Notes: generated from the letters alone by a model not told the origin. 64,000 nt of DNA from Cladocopium goreaui (GCA_947184155.2 CAMXCT020000469.1:727001-791000), one strand, 5' to 3'. Positions 32,601 to 35,830 are shown, counted from the first letter of the stretch. Numbers and translations are program-made.

Positions 32601-32904
32601 ATAGTTGATCTACATGGTAAAAAATGGTGATTTTCCATCGCAAACTGTTAGTTTACCGTAGGGTAGCTGATCTGGAACTCCAAAAAATCCAATAAAAATC
32701 CCAAAGATTCCTCCGTTTTGGCGATCGATTCCCCATGTTTGGATTCACCAATGGGAATTCATAGGCCAAATCACCAACATACAGCATTCACCGCGATTTC
32801 AAATTGGCCTAGTCACCCATCGATTTCACATGAGCGTTGCCACTGAGCTCTTTCGGTGGGTCATAAGTCTCAGAGACCGCGATGTTCTGATTAAAATCGC
32901 CCAT
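2603..32904 (-). CDS. ACS: acetyl-CoA synthetase (AMP-forming), 19-exon gene
   Basis: Converts acetate, ATP and CoA to acetyl-CoA, AMP and pyrophosphate (ANL superfamily). I joined 19 exons: 32904-32817, 32572-32475, 32017-31900, 31321-31263, 30857-30787, 30413-30201, 28599-28492, 18735-18578, 18057-17959, 17740-17625, 16005-15914, 14306-14242, 12360-12265, 11008-10857, 9229-9167, 5467-5320, 4543-4464, 4076-3945, 2695-2603. Together they give 2049 nt, 682 residues, no internal stop, close to the family's usual 650-700. Landmarks: ATP-binding loop [11 protein letters not shown] at 289-299, WQTETG from W440, FTGDG in exon 15, and PKTRSGK with the catalytic lysine at 635. Introns start GC (8), GA (6) or GT (4). 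A copia element sits in intron 7. The start ATG at 32904 matches the family's N-terminal (E/Y)..PP.E motif; a further upstream exon is possible. Identity is very secure; the exon 6/7 and 7/8 borders are the least certain. Confidence 0.93.
3041..3153. repeat. family B element, reference copy
   Basis: 113 bp with 14-bp inverted ends CTGGTTGGTGG.../...CCACCAACCAG. The inner part is conserved but not palindromic: ACCCCTCTGAAAAATATGA, GTCAGTTGGGA, then GGAAAAATAAAATTCATGTT. No coding capacity; MITE-like. About 17 copies in the window. Confidence 0.88.
3389..3455. repeat. short version of the 11-bp repeat
   Basis: Five or six units (GGGATTTCATG, GGGATTTTATA, GTGATTTTATA and so on) ending GATTATGAATGGGGATTTAT, then a family B element, the same junction as at 8740-8843. 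Confidence 0.85.
3456..3563. repeat. family B copy
   Basis: Right end is CCACCAAGCAG. Directly preceded by a short run of the 11-bp repeat (3389-3445). Confidence 0.85.
3602..3692. repeat. family A-related copy (CCAGTTAAG arm)
   Basis: TACCCTCCAGTT...TTACCAAAGGGTA with an internal GGTGATTTTCAGGGTCGAAC shared with 10026-10132; a distinct subtype, no longer palindromic in the middle. Confidence 0.65.
3841..3876. repeat. TTC microsatellite in ACS intron 18
   Basis: Preceded by GTTCTT repeats. On the minus strand it codes a glutamate run that makes exon 18 look longer than it is. Confidence 0.9.
3945..4076 (-). CDS. ACS: ACS exon 18 (catalytic lysine)
   Basis: Residues 609-652. Contains [20 protein letters not shown] and RRVLRK. 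Lysine 635 is the catalytic lysine that is acetylated in bacterial Acs. Acceptor CCAG|GTGCGA, donor GCAG|GTGGGG (GT). The open frame beyond the donor runs into a glutamate homopolymer coded by a TTC microsatellite and is intron. Confidence 0.95.
4464..4543 (-). CDS. ACS: ACS exon 17
   Basis: Residues 582-608. Contains [20 protein letters not shown] and ELKKQ. Acceptor CCAG|GCGAAG, donor GCAG|GCAAGT (GC). Confidence 0.9.
4570..4773. repeat. two family A fragments side by side
   Basis: A copy ending CCAGAGGGTAA at 4689 runs directly into a second copy that has lost its left tip and ends in CTGAAAGGGT. Confidence 0.6.
4922..5056. repeat. family D element
   Basis: Ends TCTGGGTAAAT/TATACCCAGA; inner TTTCACTAACCTGAA on the left and GGTTCGGGAGAACAGG then CTTCGGTCGT on the right. 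MITE-like. Other copies: 20319-20437, 40994-41116, 57122-57252, fragment near 10455. Confidence 0.78.
5320..5467 (-). CDS. ACS: ACS exon 16
   Basis: Residues 533-582. Contains [20 protein letters not shown] and [20 protein letters not shown], spanning the hinge between the two lobes. Acceptor CCAG|GACGGC, donor AAAG|GCACGG (GC). Confidence 0.94.
6214..6337. repeat. family B copy
   Basis: Left end CTGCTTGGTGGTTTCAACCA; inner GACAGTCTGACATCCCATTA variant with GTTTGAAACC before the right end. Confidence 0.85.
6611..8742. repeat. 2.1-kb minisatellite, 11-bp unit
   Basis: About 194 copies of GGGATTTTATT, with GTGATTTTATA and mixed variants interleaved, in ACS intron 15. Since 11 is not a multiple of 3, all frames read the same 11-residue [11 protein letters not shown]; these ORFs are artefacts. 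A duplicated ~490-bp higher-order block is visible (about 7040-7330 resembles 7570-7860). The right end ATTATGAATGGGGATTTATG matches the end of the short version at 3389-3455. Confidence 0.97.
8843..8978. repeat. family B copy
   Basis: Contains a (TA)n expansion in the centre (8913-8942). Follows the 2.1-kb 11-bp array. Confidence 0.86.
8999..9099. repeat. family A copy beside ACS exon 15
   Basis: TACCCTCTGGTAAACATACA...GGATTACCAAAGGCTA, right arm decayed. It lies 68 bp past the exon 15 donor. Confidence 0.7.
9167..9229 (-). CDS. ACS: ACS exon 15 (63 nt)
   Basis: Residues 512-532, [20 protein letters not shown] plus K. FTGDG holds the ribose-binding aspartate. Acceptor GAAG|GAGACC, donor CAAG|GACTGA (GA). 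Confidence 0.92.
9663..9740. repeat. family B copy with internal deletion
   Basis: CTGGTTGGTGGTTTGGAACA start, ATTCACCAACCA end; about 35 bp of the inner part are missing. Confidence 0.6.
9763..9886. repeat. family A copy
   Basis: AGCCTCTGGTAATTTGTTAC left, TGTATGTTTACCAGAGGGTA right; the centre carries CCCAGTCACAGTCGAAATCG, a longer loop than usual. Confidence 0.75.
10026..10132. repeat. family A-related copy (CCAGTAAAT arm)
   Basis: Same subtype as 3602-3692, here with a full right tip TTTACCAGAGGGTA. Confidence 0.7.
10560..10712. repeat. AT-rich microsatellite stretch
   Basis: TATATGATATGATATTATA followed by ATTATT/AATAAT runs, left of a family A copy. Confidence 0.8.
10716..10822. repeat. 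family A copy, GTTATTTAACATAGCC arms
   Basis: Nearly perfect palindrome: TACCCTCTGGTTATTTAACA on one side and its complement on the other. Ends 35 bp before the ACS exon 14 donor side. Confidence 0.88.
10857..11008 (-). CDS. ACS: ACS exon 14
   Basis: Residues 461-511. Contains [20 protein letters not shown] and [13 protein letters not shown]. Acceptor CCAG|GCTCAG, donor TGAG|GAGATG (GA). Confidence 0.92.
11044..11180. repeat. family E copy
   Basis: GGATGGTGCACCCCAGTT and AACGGGGCCCCATCC as inverted ends; begins 36 bp upstream (on the gene strand) of ACS exon 14. Confidence 0.65.
11642..11745. repeat. family A copy
   Basis: Near-perfect palindrome of the same type as the reference, differing at a few centre positions (ACTATTTTCAATGG). 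Confidence 0.88.
12033..12146. repeat. family B copy
   Basis: Full length; CTGGTTGGTAGTTTTAACCA on the left. Confidence 0.87.
12265..12360 (-). CDS. ACS: ACS exon 13
   Basis: Residues 429-461. Contains [20 protein letters not shown] and PGA-leading lysine-proline; WQTETG (W440 on) is the adenine-binding motif. Acceptor ACAG|GTGGCA, donor CCAG|GCGCGA (GC). Confidence 0.93.
12489..12585. repeat. family B copy
   Basis: 97 bp; lacks the GTCAGTTGGGATG segment. Confidence 0.82.
12779..12889. repeat. family B copy
   Basis: Full length, 111 bp; third copy within 900 bp of ACS intron 12. Confidence 0.87.
12921..13028. repeat. family A copy with unlike arms
   Basis: Left arm GTAAACTAACATAACTATGG, right arm CCATAGCTATTTTGACATAACC; only the 12-bp tips and part of the centre pair. 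Confidence 0.78.
13420..13515. repeat. family A copy, right tip lost
   Basis: TACCCTCTGGTAAACTAACA start, then centre, ending in GCATAACTAACCCTTTAG without the CCAGAGGGTA tip. Confidence 0.7.
13594..13714. repeat. family A copy
   Basis: TAACCTCTGGTTATGACTAA left, AAAAACCAGATGGTA right; contains the inserted GATGGTTTACCTGGGTTTAC motif seen also at 19143-19261 and 35952-36068. Confidence 0.75.
14242..14306 (-). CDS. ACS: ACS exon 12
   Basis: Residues 407-429. Contains [20 protein letters not shown]. Acceptor GTCAG|ATTGTT, the only ACS acceptor besides exon 7's not followed by G. Donor GTAG|GCGCGC (GC). Confidence 0.93.
14390..14552. repeat. TA/TG microsatellites next to ACS exon 12
   Basis: (TA)n, (TATG)n, TAATTATA blocks and (TG)n within 90-250 bp of exon 12. 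Confidence 0.85.
14960..15062. repeat. family A copy
   Basis: TAACCTCTGGTAATTTAACA and TTAGTTTACCAGAGGGTA: arms of two different types on one core. Confidence 0.82.
15628..15747. repeat. family F element
   Basis: ATGGAGGTACGTTGGTAC start and GGTACCTCCA end as inverted tips; inner CATATTTTGGGCCATATATT and TCTGGGGATATTCCCTGAAA. Second copy at 63687-63776. Confidence 0.75.
15795..15873. repeat. tandem repeat of about 24 bp
   Basis: Four units of CCTCCATTTTTCATGGTTAA (variants GCTTAA, GTTCAA), ending 41 bp before ACS exon 11. Confidence 0.75.
15914..16005 (-). CDS. ACS: ACS exon 11
   Basis: Residues 377-407. Contains [20 protein letters not shown], the FYTAPTAIR signature of ACS. Acceptor CCAG|GTGACG, donor TCAG|GTAACG (GT). 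Confidence 0.93.
16150..16380. repeat. TA and TG microsatellites
   Basis: Several (TA)n tracts and a (TG)8 at about 16360-16376 in ACS intron 10. Confidence 0.85.
17125..17237. repeat. family A copy
   Basis: AGCCTCTGGTAAACGTTTAC left, GTTAGTTTACCAGAGGATTT right; both tips slightly decayed. Confidence 0.75.
17405..17503. repeat. family B copy
   Basis: Shorter inner variant (AAATATTAGTCAGTTGGGAT); right end CCACCAAGCAG. Confidence 0.84.
17625..17740 (-). CDS. ACS: ACS exon 10
   Basis: Residues 338-376. Contains [20 protein letters not shown] followed by [16 protein letters not shown]. Acceptor TTCAG|GACATA, donor CAAG|GCGGCC (GC). Confidence 0.92.
17959..18057 (-). CDS. ACS: ACS exon 9
   Basis: Residues 305-338. 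Contains [20 protein letters not shown] and ITG. Acceptor TGAG|GTGGCT, donor ACAG|GACGTC (GA). Confidence 0.9.
18578..18735 (-). CDS. ACS: ACS exon 8 (ATP-binding loop)
   Basis: Residues 252-305. Starts [18 protein letters not shown] and contains [19 protein letters not shown] then LHTTG, the AMP-binding signature. Acceptor CCCAG|GTACAT, donor ACCG|GCGCCC (GC). Confidence 0.93.
18762..18866. repeat. family C copy
   Basis: GGCAGTGTGTCAAAACCAAT start, AGTACCCCTGGTGAACATCA, ends near GGTATTGATCCATAG. It abuts the acceptor side of ACS exon 8. Confidence 0.8.
19143..19261. repeat. family A copy, CATCTGG tips
   Basis: TACCATCTGGTTATTTAACA and CAGTCATAACCAGATGGTA; tips differ from the usual CCTCTGG but agree with each other. 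Confidence 0.8.
20217..20318. repeat. family B copy
   Basis: Same short inner variant as 17405-17503; right end decayed to CCACCAACCAAA. A family D copy begins right after. Confidence 0.82.
20319..20437. repeat. family D copy
   Basis: ATAATTCACTAACCTGAAAT start, GCGAACCGGGAGAACAGGCT inside, ATCAAATTTACCCAGC end; left tip lost against a family B copy. Confidence 0.75.
20621..20740. repeat. family A copy next to element 1
   Basis: Left half intact (TACCCTCTGGTAAACGTTTA); right half is interrupted by GTATATAATTGTATATAAC. Ends 41 bp left of the element 1 target site. Confidence 0.7.
20786..20908 (+). repeat. element 1 5' LTR (123 bp)
   Basis: Runs from TGTGAATTCC to GCGTTTTGAT and matches 28321-28443 base for base. 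Very short for an LTR. It starts with TG but ends in AT rather than CA. Confidence 0.95.
20909..20920 (+). promoter_or_regulatory. element 1 primer-binding site
   Basis: TGGTAGCGGAGC directly abuts the 5' LTR and would pair with a tRNA 3' end GCTCCGCTACCA; a CTxxGCTACCA end is typical of eukaryotic initiator tRNA-Met. The identical 12 bases abut the 5' LTR of element 2. A GC-rich hairpin (GAGCCGGG/CCCGGCTC) overlaps its 3' side. Confidence 0.85.
20993..23836 (+). CDS. element 1 ORF1: Gag, protease and methyltransferase-like region
   Basis: 947 residues from ATG at 20993 to TAA. Residues 1-200 are Gag-like (charged, helical, with [11 protein letters not shown] near the start). A CCHC zinc knuckle, [16 protein letters not shown], starts at C291. 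The aspartic protease site DSG is at 393-395 in [12 protein letters not shown]. From about 685 an extra region begins: [12 protein letters not shown] (motif I-like), then CPPCT at 742-746 and [10 protein letters not shown] near 797, in the order and spacing of a DNA cytosine methyltransferase core, but with the glycine loop degraded, so catalysis is doubtful. The following pol frame overlaps by about 110 nt in +1. Confidence 0.88.
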   Translation: MASAGESAGSLRYFSGDNEDAQEYKRWRTWVKNKIITLDKLPTAAAGPYIYTLLTGKALECVEHLDPTSYQKEGGDTVLLDLLDKRFPEKDKTDELGEMLTEVFGLKVQNNETVKGWIGRASELFDRLSRKTGVNLPEEARGWLLLNRCGLTEEQKAVVLARAHGKLQREEIGRALRSCYPEMVLGTRRSAAAHVVDDEGGGSPGANADPEIEFQDIEQFLTEHGHHADAFPSTTDENFHEDDVAECLAVTWKEKRAEINRLQKARKFQQVKELKRQFRVEVEEIKRKSRCHKCQKQGHWARECPSKGGTQSSSSTTTTGAKSSAKPNASGAAYVQSVSEPEVHFVAAVARCDSLLDRLRSLVIGRQSDAPQLQLNVMHETLLVSSPGFGVLDSGCGKTIIGEDTLEQFQQLWCAQGIKIPLREPEINHFKFGNGQHEVSQHCISMPIFIGERRGILKAAIVKGSAPLLVSRPALRALQAKIDFANDQLVVFDDKMKIPLTTNAAGQYVLNVMKNPIESKPGTEVLISSSSDSNEDTAELPSEDPSPDIAEAPGDQPCLSSSSTPHHVVIQCREDFGLTKTPVSLAVHDSKFWQYVFKRVVVDKDSNKVLYSELVDPKKPRKLLLRDVPSDVSHVVTRFHLRLPVDLECPSDLTEHNAWNLTSHQMRQLTSQIKAAAAVEPATHERPLVVEVFSPPRFAPTAQARGFVAKSVDIKLGTDLSCPKNRSRLKEELRHSPPDLLVLCPPCTNESGWIHLNATRMERLEFLRKKAQSRAFIRFCCDLFRQQVSSGGRAVFEHPAPSQMWQYPEVQSLCRRYFVTKLHMCQYDMRLPGSDHFIRKATKLLLTHEDMMSLGRLCPGSSDPQHACHDVIAGSHPKVGAVSTFAGQYPPKFVQAVLETVPRFRDQEVLMLSCDDVSEKQWHDVTEVCAIHHSRATIRGPDDANPD
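23724..23836 (+). promoter_or_regulatory. gag/pol overlap (+1 frame)
   Basis: ORF1 stays open to TAA at 23834-23836, while ORF2 is open from 23724, one base forward in frame. The conserved integrase zinc finger begins right after the ORF1 stop, so the shift must happen in this stretch. I found no Ty1-type CTTAGGC slip site in the right frame; CTTAGG occurs only after the stop. Confidence 0.6.
23736..27350 (+). CDS. element 1 ORF2: integrase, reverse transcriptase, RNase H
   Basis: 1204 residues from the first ATG; the frame is open from 23724. HHCC zinc finger at about 36-75 (H36, H41, CPFC). Integrase DDE: D in GVDVKYL (~99), D in ILDPAQ (~160), E in KTENHGG (196). A variable linker precedes [12 protein letters not shown] (~698), first catalytic D in [11 protein letters not shown] (~752), and HVDDCMVGG (~841, the usual YVDD). 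RNase H: CHSDAAFA (~993), LAAESQAMS (~1047), [11 protein letters not shown] (~1091), then [14 protein letters not shown]. All catalytic residues are present. Likely made by +1 frameshifting from ORF1 since the methionine is not in a context that separates it from ORF1. Confidence 0.95.
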   Translation: MMCLKSNGMMLPKFVPSITREQPSEAQMMQTLTKLHKNLGHPPNADMVRLLKHGQASDHALNLARKFTCPFCQSREKPKTPLPANTDRVCEFNKQIGVDVKYLQGWKTNQKIKALNVVDQASGFQRMIPFFENETSKLLRRLLDEHWISWAGIPAEIILDPAQTNLADPMTGTAEEQGCVVRQIAADAHWQLGKTENHGGWFNRILQKIIDQHSPSSQSEWLECVTAAHVKNSMIHVHGHTPHQFVFGRNPNVPSNLLDEPQQVIPGTVSLTDEAIARAQRIRATARHAVLDLQDDRSLRRALSARPRTFRDFRPGDLVAYWRSQKWIKGELQNEGRWYGTAIVLGNVGRNLVLAHRKQVLRCAPEQVRFATSEERTLVGTPQAELLGIKDLVEGGAFKSQQYLDLVPQSYPTEQSPVCNPPEPTSRATSVPADPTFESVQPKPESAAVPAERPIEQNMQSEEPDASQLDSQAILSPSETPPPFQENITPPAKVPGNEVGSEASSSSYGPVRRRVSGKDGPQSIWRPAALRQDDFVDLMKEVVPKLIVDMSTAPDASVPESSKRAHEEATEPSDSCPEPPVSKARTEPATEVLSVECLNRDHLDLEVLLADYLKKKMQKELPHSNNHPSLQAKVDAGKRDEWLTLLNKGNVVRLHYGKKAREIKEKFGHRFIGSRFVLTRKAVDEEKPIDTKDPNTFTVKGRWCLQGHLDPDLDVKAEEGRLKSPTLSQIGRVALLQLLSSLGWVMQLGDIKGAFLEAGALEDRFRPLYAHHPPGGIPGLDSEAVIEIVGNLYGQNDAPAAWFQTFDRELKALGWTPSAFDACLYHLRDSDNRLIGLLGCHVDDCMVGGSGPQFDASIEALRKRFPFRKWRTSSGEFCGAFYKQEPDGTIHMSMKTFAQNLRPASIPKGASSEKCLEPHQVKVLRAINGSLNWLSSQGRPDLAAQTSLSQQSFPNPKMKHLKQASNIVRRAKQHSDLSLTFSPIPIESLTVVCHSDAAFANVGNHTQAGYVIAFAHESLNNGQMVQWNPAVWKSFRLARAVSSTLAAESQAMSIASGTVEWLMLIIAELLDGPFSVRQACDVLKRRSPILVTDCKSLYDHLASPSSPTAVEDRRTSIDITIIRESIRNASMHVRWVPTDRMLADSLTKDAGDPVDLLRSCMRSSSYQISPESEVLDRQAMEKQRRLGRTPQFSDVGADSPQLQK
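27602..28198 (+). CDS. element 1 ORF3, accessory protein in env position
   Basis: 198 residues from ATG at 27602, between pol and the 3' LTR. No signal peptide or membrane span, so not an envelope protein. The C-terminal part, [20 protein letters not shown] then [10 protein letters not shown] and [11 protein letters not shown], resembles the small 'F-GK-x-K-G...YLxW' module found at the C-terminus of exonuclease X-type proteins (DUF3820-like) and in many dinoflagellate proteins. This likeness is by eye. A basic, proline-rich segment precedes it. Confidence 0.6.
   Translation: MSLSTLSSTELSSLKFLLLKAQQCGVLEELLTGVKAPTIIGDGDSDASWDPLTQGAMTDASKRQLSPPPDAAAKSGKTGASPMESLPVTVTVAQWHQMDASAHGQLPSQVPSCRQWAQTIITFGKMKSQELSYLELVTSKDIAHSGYVKWIREHVSESSSAQLKDLAKFIEVYNSVIPISGLSETCFPGSSVVRQYKK
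28321..28443 (+). repeat. element 1 3' LTR (123 bp)
   Basis: Identical to the 5' LTR. The sequence just upstream (ATATAACCAG) is not an obvious polypurine tract. Followed by the ATATA duplication. Confidence 0.95.
28492..28599 (-). CDS. ACS: ACS exon 7
   Basis: Residues 216-252, including [20 protein letters not shown] and [11 protein letters not shown], the variable segment between the N-terminal lobe and the ATP loop. Acceptor CCCAG|CGGTTC, donor AGTAA|GTGCCC. The stronger-looking GTAAGT four bases earlier would break frame. The plus-strand copia element ends 43 bp into the following intron. Confidence 0.75.
28985..29260. repeat. two family C elements head to head (long inverted repeat)
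   Basis: Left arm 28985-29098 and right arm 29157-29260 are complementary over about 100 bp, with a 58-bp spacer. Each arm has CACTGCCA(A)/GGCAGTGTGTC, AACCAATAGTACCCC, a TTTTGATGTTCAC/CACATCAAAATAGCTG part and AAAATGGTATTTTCATAGG. Single copies lie at 18762-18866, 44450-44558 and 57960-58055. Confidence 0.85.
30017..30128. repeat. family A copy
   Basis: TACCCTCTGGTTACTAACAT left and TTAGTCATCACCAGAGGGTA right, in ACS intron 6, 73 bp from exon 6. Confidence 0.78.
30201..30413 (-). CDS. ACS: ACS exon 6
   Basis: Residues 145-216, the longest exon. Contains [20 protein letters not shown], then [20 protein letters not shown] and [10 protein letters not shown]. Acceptor TGCAG|GGTCTC. The 3' border is inferred: ending after AAGGT (GA donor) keeps frame with exon 7, while the GT two bases earlier does not. 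Confidence 0.9.
30787..30857 (-). CDS. ACS: ACS exon 5
   Basis: Residues 122-145, [20 protein letters not shown] followed by GDR. Acceptor CCCAG|GGTCAG, donor GACAG|GCGCTT (GC). Confidence 0.9.
30965..31069. repeat. family A copy
   Basis: TACCCTCTGGTTATTGAACA and TGTTAAATAACCAAAGGGTA, near-palindromic. Confidence 0.82.
31263..31321 (-). CDS. ACS: ACS exon 4
   Basis: Residues 102-121, [19 protein letters not shown], aligning to the usual IAFiWEGNEPgd.ritY. The normally conserved WEGNEP is diverged here to HECNDV. Acceptor CCAAG|GAATTG, donor CTTAT|GATGCT (GA). The joins on both sides keep frame. Confidence 0.75.
31470..31571. repeat. family B copy
   Basis: Inner variant AATGGGAAGGATGACATCCC with GTTTGAAACCACCAGCCAG end. 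Confidence 0.84.
31900..32017 (-). CDS. ACS: ACS exon 3
   Basis: Residues 63-102. Contains [19 protein letters not shown] followed by YNCLDRN, diagnostic of ACS (WF.GG..N..YN.LDR). Acceptor CTAAG|GTTGGC, donor AAATG|GATCCA (GA). Confidence 0.9.
32219..32322. repeat. family B copy in ACS intron 2
   Basis: Left end reduced to ACTGGTGCAATAACCATC; right end GAAACCACCAACGAG. Confidence 0.7.
32475..32572 (-). CDS. ACS: ACS exon 2
   Basis: Residues 30-62. Contains [19 protein letters not shown], the classic 'YxxxyxxSiedPexFW' N-terminal signature, then HWQTPFEK. Acceptor CTAAG|GTGAAT, donor GAGAAA|GCGACT (GC). Confidence 0.88.
32817..32904 (-). CDS. ACS: ACS exon 1 (start codon)
   Basis: Residues 1-30, beginning [12 protein letters not shown] and containing [15 protein letters not shown], the N-terminal ACS motif just before the first helix. 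Ends ATGG with a GT donor (GTGACT). The frame stays open a little upstream to a CTGCAG at about 32963, a possible spliced-leader acceptor. Confidence 0.8.
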
Positions 32905-33223
32905 GCTGTCCGGGCAAAAACACGCGATCCGCGATCCGATGGAGTCTGAGTGATAGGCTCTGCAGACACGGAAAAAGTTTGGCACGGTGGACTGCGGGAA
33001 AGTCTGGTATGAGTATGGGTATAGATTTAGATACGCCTAAAATCAGATTGTTAATACAAAAAAAACTAGACGACGGATGGCCCGAGAGCGTAGAGGAGCA
33101 GGGTCTTCTCTTGTTATGGAGACACCATATTAGAAACAATATATTAAAGATGTGTTATATGCAGTCGAGAAGAGGAGTATTAAGACAAAATAGCAGAAGT
33201 GCAAGACAATAGTTTGCATCGCA

Positions 33224-33958
33224 AACACTTTTACACACAAAGCTTTTACACACAGACGCTTTTACATACAGACCCTTTTACGCACAGACCCTTTTACACA
33301 CAAAGCTTTTACCCACAGAAGCTTTTACATACAGACGCTTTTACACACAGACACTTTTACACACAGACATTTTTACACACAGACACTTTTAGCAAAGAGC
33401 CTTTTACACACAGGAGCTTTTACACACAGAAGCATTTACACGCAGACGCTTTTACACACAAAAACTTTTACACACAATCACACAGAAGCTTTTACACATA
33501 GACGCTTTGACACACAGGCACTTTTACACACAAACGCTTTACATACAAACACTTTTACAGACGCTTTTACACATAGACGCTTTTACACGCACTTTTACAC
33601 GCAGACGCTTTTACACACAGAAGCTTTGACACACAAACGCTTTTAGACACAAACGGTTTTACACACAAGCGCTTTTACACACTAACGCTTTTACACACAG
33701 ACGCTTTTACACACAGACCCTTTTACACACAGACGCTTTTACACACTAAGTTACACACAAAAGCTTTTACACACAGACGCTTTTACACACTAACGCTTTT
33801 ACACACTGACGCTTTTACACACAAACACTTTTACACACAGACGCTTTTACACACACAGACGCGTTTACACACAGACGCTTTTACACACAAAAGCTTTTAC
33901 ACACAGACGCTTTTACACACTAACACTTTTACACACGGACGCTTTTACACACAGACAC
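33224..33958. repeat. 16-bp minisatellite (CTTTTACACACAGACG)
   Basis: About 45 imperfect units of CTTTTACACACAGACG, with variants ACAAAG, ACTAAC, AGAAG. Begins about 320 bp upstream of the ACS start codon. Confidence 0.95.
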
Positions 33959-34528
33959 GTAAAATCGCAATTTTTCCTCAGTTTTTGACGAGCGACCCTC
34001 ATTTCGTGCGAAAGGGTTGCTCGGGGACAAGTAAAATCGCAATTTTACCTCAGTTCGCGATCGACCCTCATTTCGTGCGAAAGGGTTGCTCCGGCACCAG
34101 TAAAATCACAATTTTACCTCAGTTTTTGCCGATCGATCCTCATTTCGTGCGAAAGGGTTGCTCCGGCATAAGTAAACTCGCAATTTTACCTCAGTTTTTG
34201 CCGATCGACCCTCATTTCGTGTGAAAGGGTTGCTCGGGAACAAGTAAAATCGCAATTTTACCTCAGTTTTCGCCGATCGACCTTCATTTCGTGTGAAAGG
34301 GTTGCTCCGGCACAAGTAAACTTGCAATTTTTCATCAGTTTTTGCCGATCGACCCTCATTTCGTGCGAAAAGGTTGCTCCGGGACAAGTAAAATCGCAAT
34401 TTTACCTCAGTTTTCGCCGATCGACCCTCATTTCGTGTGAAAGGGTTGCTCCGGGACAAGTAAAATCGCAATTTTACCTCAGTTTTCGCCGATCGACCCT
34501 CATTTCGTGCGAAAGGGTTCACGTTTCG
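33959..34528. repeat. 71-72-bp tandem repeat (8 units)
   Basis: Each unit has GTAAAATCGCAATTTTACCT (itself a small palindrome), CAGTTTTCGCCGATCGACCC, TCATTTCGTGCGAAAGGGTT and GCTCCGGGACAA. Units differ by scattered substitutions. Open on both strands because 72 is a multiple of 3. Confidence 0.93.
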
Positions 34529-34556
34529 TGACTCCCCGCCGGCACCACCCTCGGCC

Positions 34557-35045
34557 TAAAGAGAGAAAGATAAAGAAGGCGAGAGAGAGAAAAGGGAGAG
34601 AGAAAGGAGAGAGAGAAAGGAGAGAGAGAAAGGAGAGAGGAAAGAGGAGAGAGAGTGAGAGAGAGAGAAGATGTGAAGATGAGAAGGTGTGAGAGAAGGT
34701 GTGAAGATGAGAAGGTGTGAAGATGAGAAGGTGTGAGAGAAGGTGTGAGAGAAGGTGTGAAGAGGAGCAGATGTGAAGAGGAGCAGATGTGAAGATGAGA
34801 AGGTGTGAAGATGAGAAGATGTGAAGATGAGAAGATGTGAAGATGAGCAGATGTGAAGATGAGAAGGTGTGAGAGAAGATGTGAAGATGAGAAGGTGTGA
34901 GAAGATGTGAAGATGAGCAGATGTGAAGATGAGAAGGTGTGAGAGAAGATGTGAAGATGAGAAGGTGTGAAGATGAGAAGGTGTGAGAGAAGGTGTGCAG
35001 ATGAGAAGGTGTGAAGATGAGAAGGTGTGAAGATTAGAAGATGAG
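34557..35045. repeat. purine-rich tandem repeat
   Basis: First a GAGAGAAAG-rich part (34557-34670), then 12- to 16-bp units GATGAGAAGGTGTGAA and GAGAGAAGGTGT to 35045. Strong strand asymmetry: almost only A, G and T on the plus strand. Confidence 0.93.
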
Positions 35046-35284
35046 ATACAGACCCCCACTATTGGAAGAACCCTGCGCTCAGACGCTCTCGGGAACTATC
35101 AAAAAAAATGGGAACCGCGTTTTACAGTTTTGAATCTACACCATCAAAAATCCCCATTGACCGTAAATTTTCGCTTGCGCAACTTGACCCTCTCACATTG
35201 GGGGCCCGTTCGCAACTCCATATCGCTATCATATTAGACCCTACTTGGAGGATGATACCACTTAATAACTGGTAAGTCGGGTTA

Positions 35285-35428
35285 TACCCTCTGGTAATTT
35301 GTCACATAGCTATTGAAGCCATGGCCCAGTCGGAATAGTTTATATATATATGTTTATATATTTTCCCATTTTCAGAAAGCATGGTGGATCTTTCCATAGT
35401 TATGTTTGTAATCGTTTACCAGAGGGTA
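35285..35428. repeat. family A copy with AT insert
   Basis: 144 bp; a TATATATATATGTTTATATA stretch sits in the centre. Confidence 0.72.
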
Positions 35429-35436
35429 AACCTCCA

Positions 35437-35485
35437 TTTTCCTATGGTTTTCCTATGGTTTTCCTATGGTTTTCCTATGGTTTTA
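35437..35485. repeat. 11-bp tandem repeat TTTTCCTATGG
   Basis: Four units right after a family A copy; related sequence also near 6440-6500. Confidence 0.85.
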
Positions 35486-35722
35486 TGACTGGGTAAGACA
35501 ATTTTTTAACGTTTTCAGAGGCTATAAGCCGTTGATGACTGGGATGATCCCACTGACTTCGGGGACTGGGATTCGTGTGATGATCCTCCACACGGCTGCC
35601 CCAGTGGCAGCTTCTTACAATTGTGATTTATGATTGTCTTACCCACAAAAAACATGAAATGTTGCCATATTTTAGGGAATAAATCCATGATGCATGAACC
35701 ATCCATCAACTAGCAATATATC

Positions 35723-35830
35723 TCTGGTTGGTGGTGCAATGTGCCCATCTTGAAAAATGATGGAGTTCGTCAATGGGAAGGATGACATCCCATATATTAT
35801 GGAAAAGAAAAAATGTTTGAAACACAAAAA
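35723..35830. repeat. family B copy, right end lost
   Basis: CTGGTTGGTGGTGCAATGTG start, breaks off at GTTTGAAACACAAAAAG. Confidence 0.7.

Noticed and set aside
33224-33958. CRISPR-like array of short repeats
   Set aside because: No unique spacers; adjoining degenerate units, in a eukaryotic context.
34106-35059. ORFs of 138 and 167 codons on the minus strand
   Set aside because: Translations of the 72-bp and purine-rich tandem arrays only.
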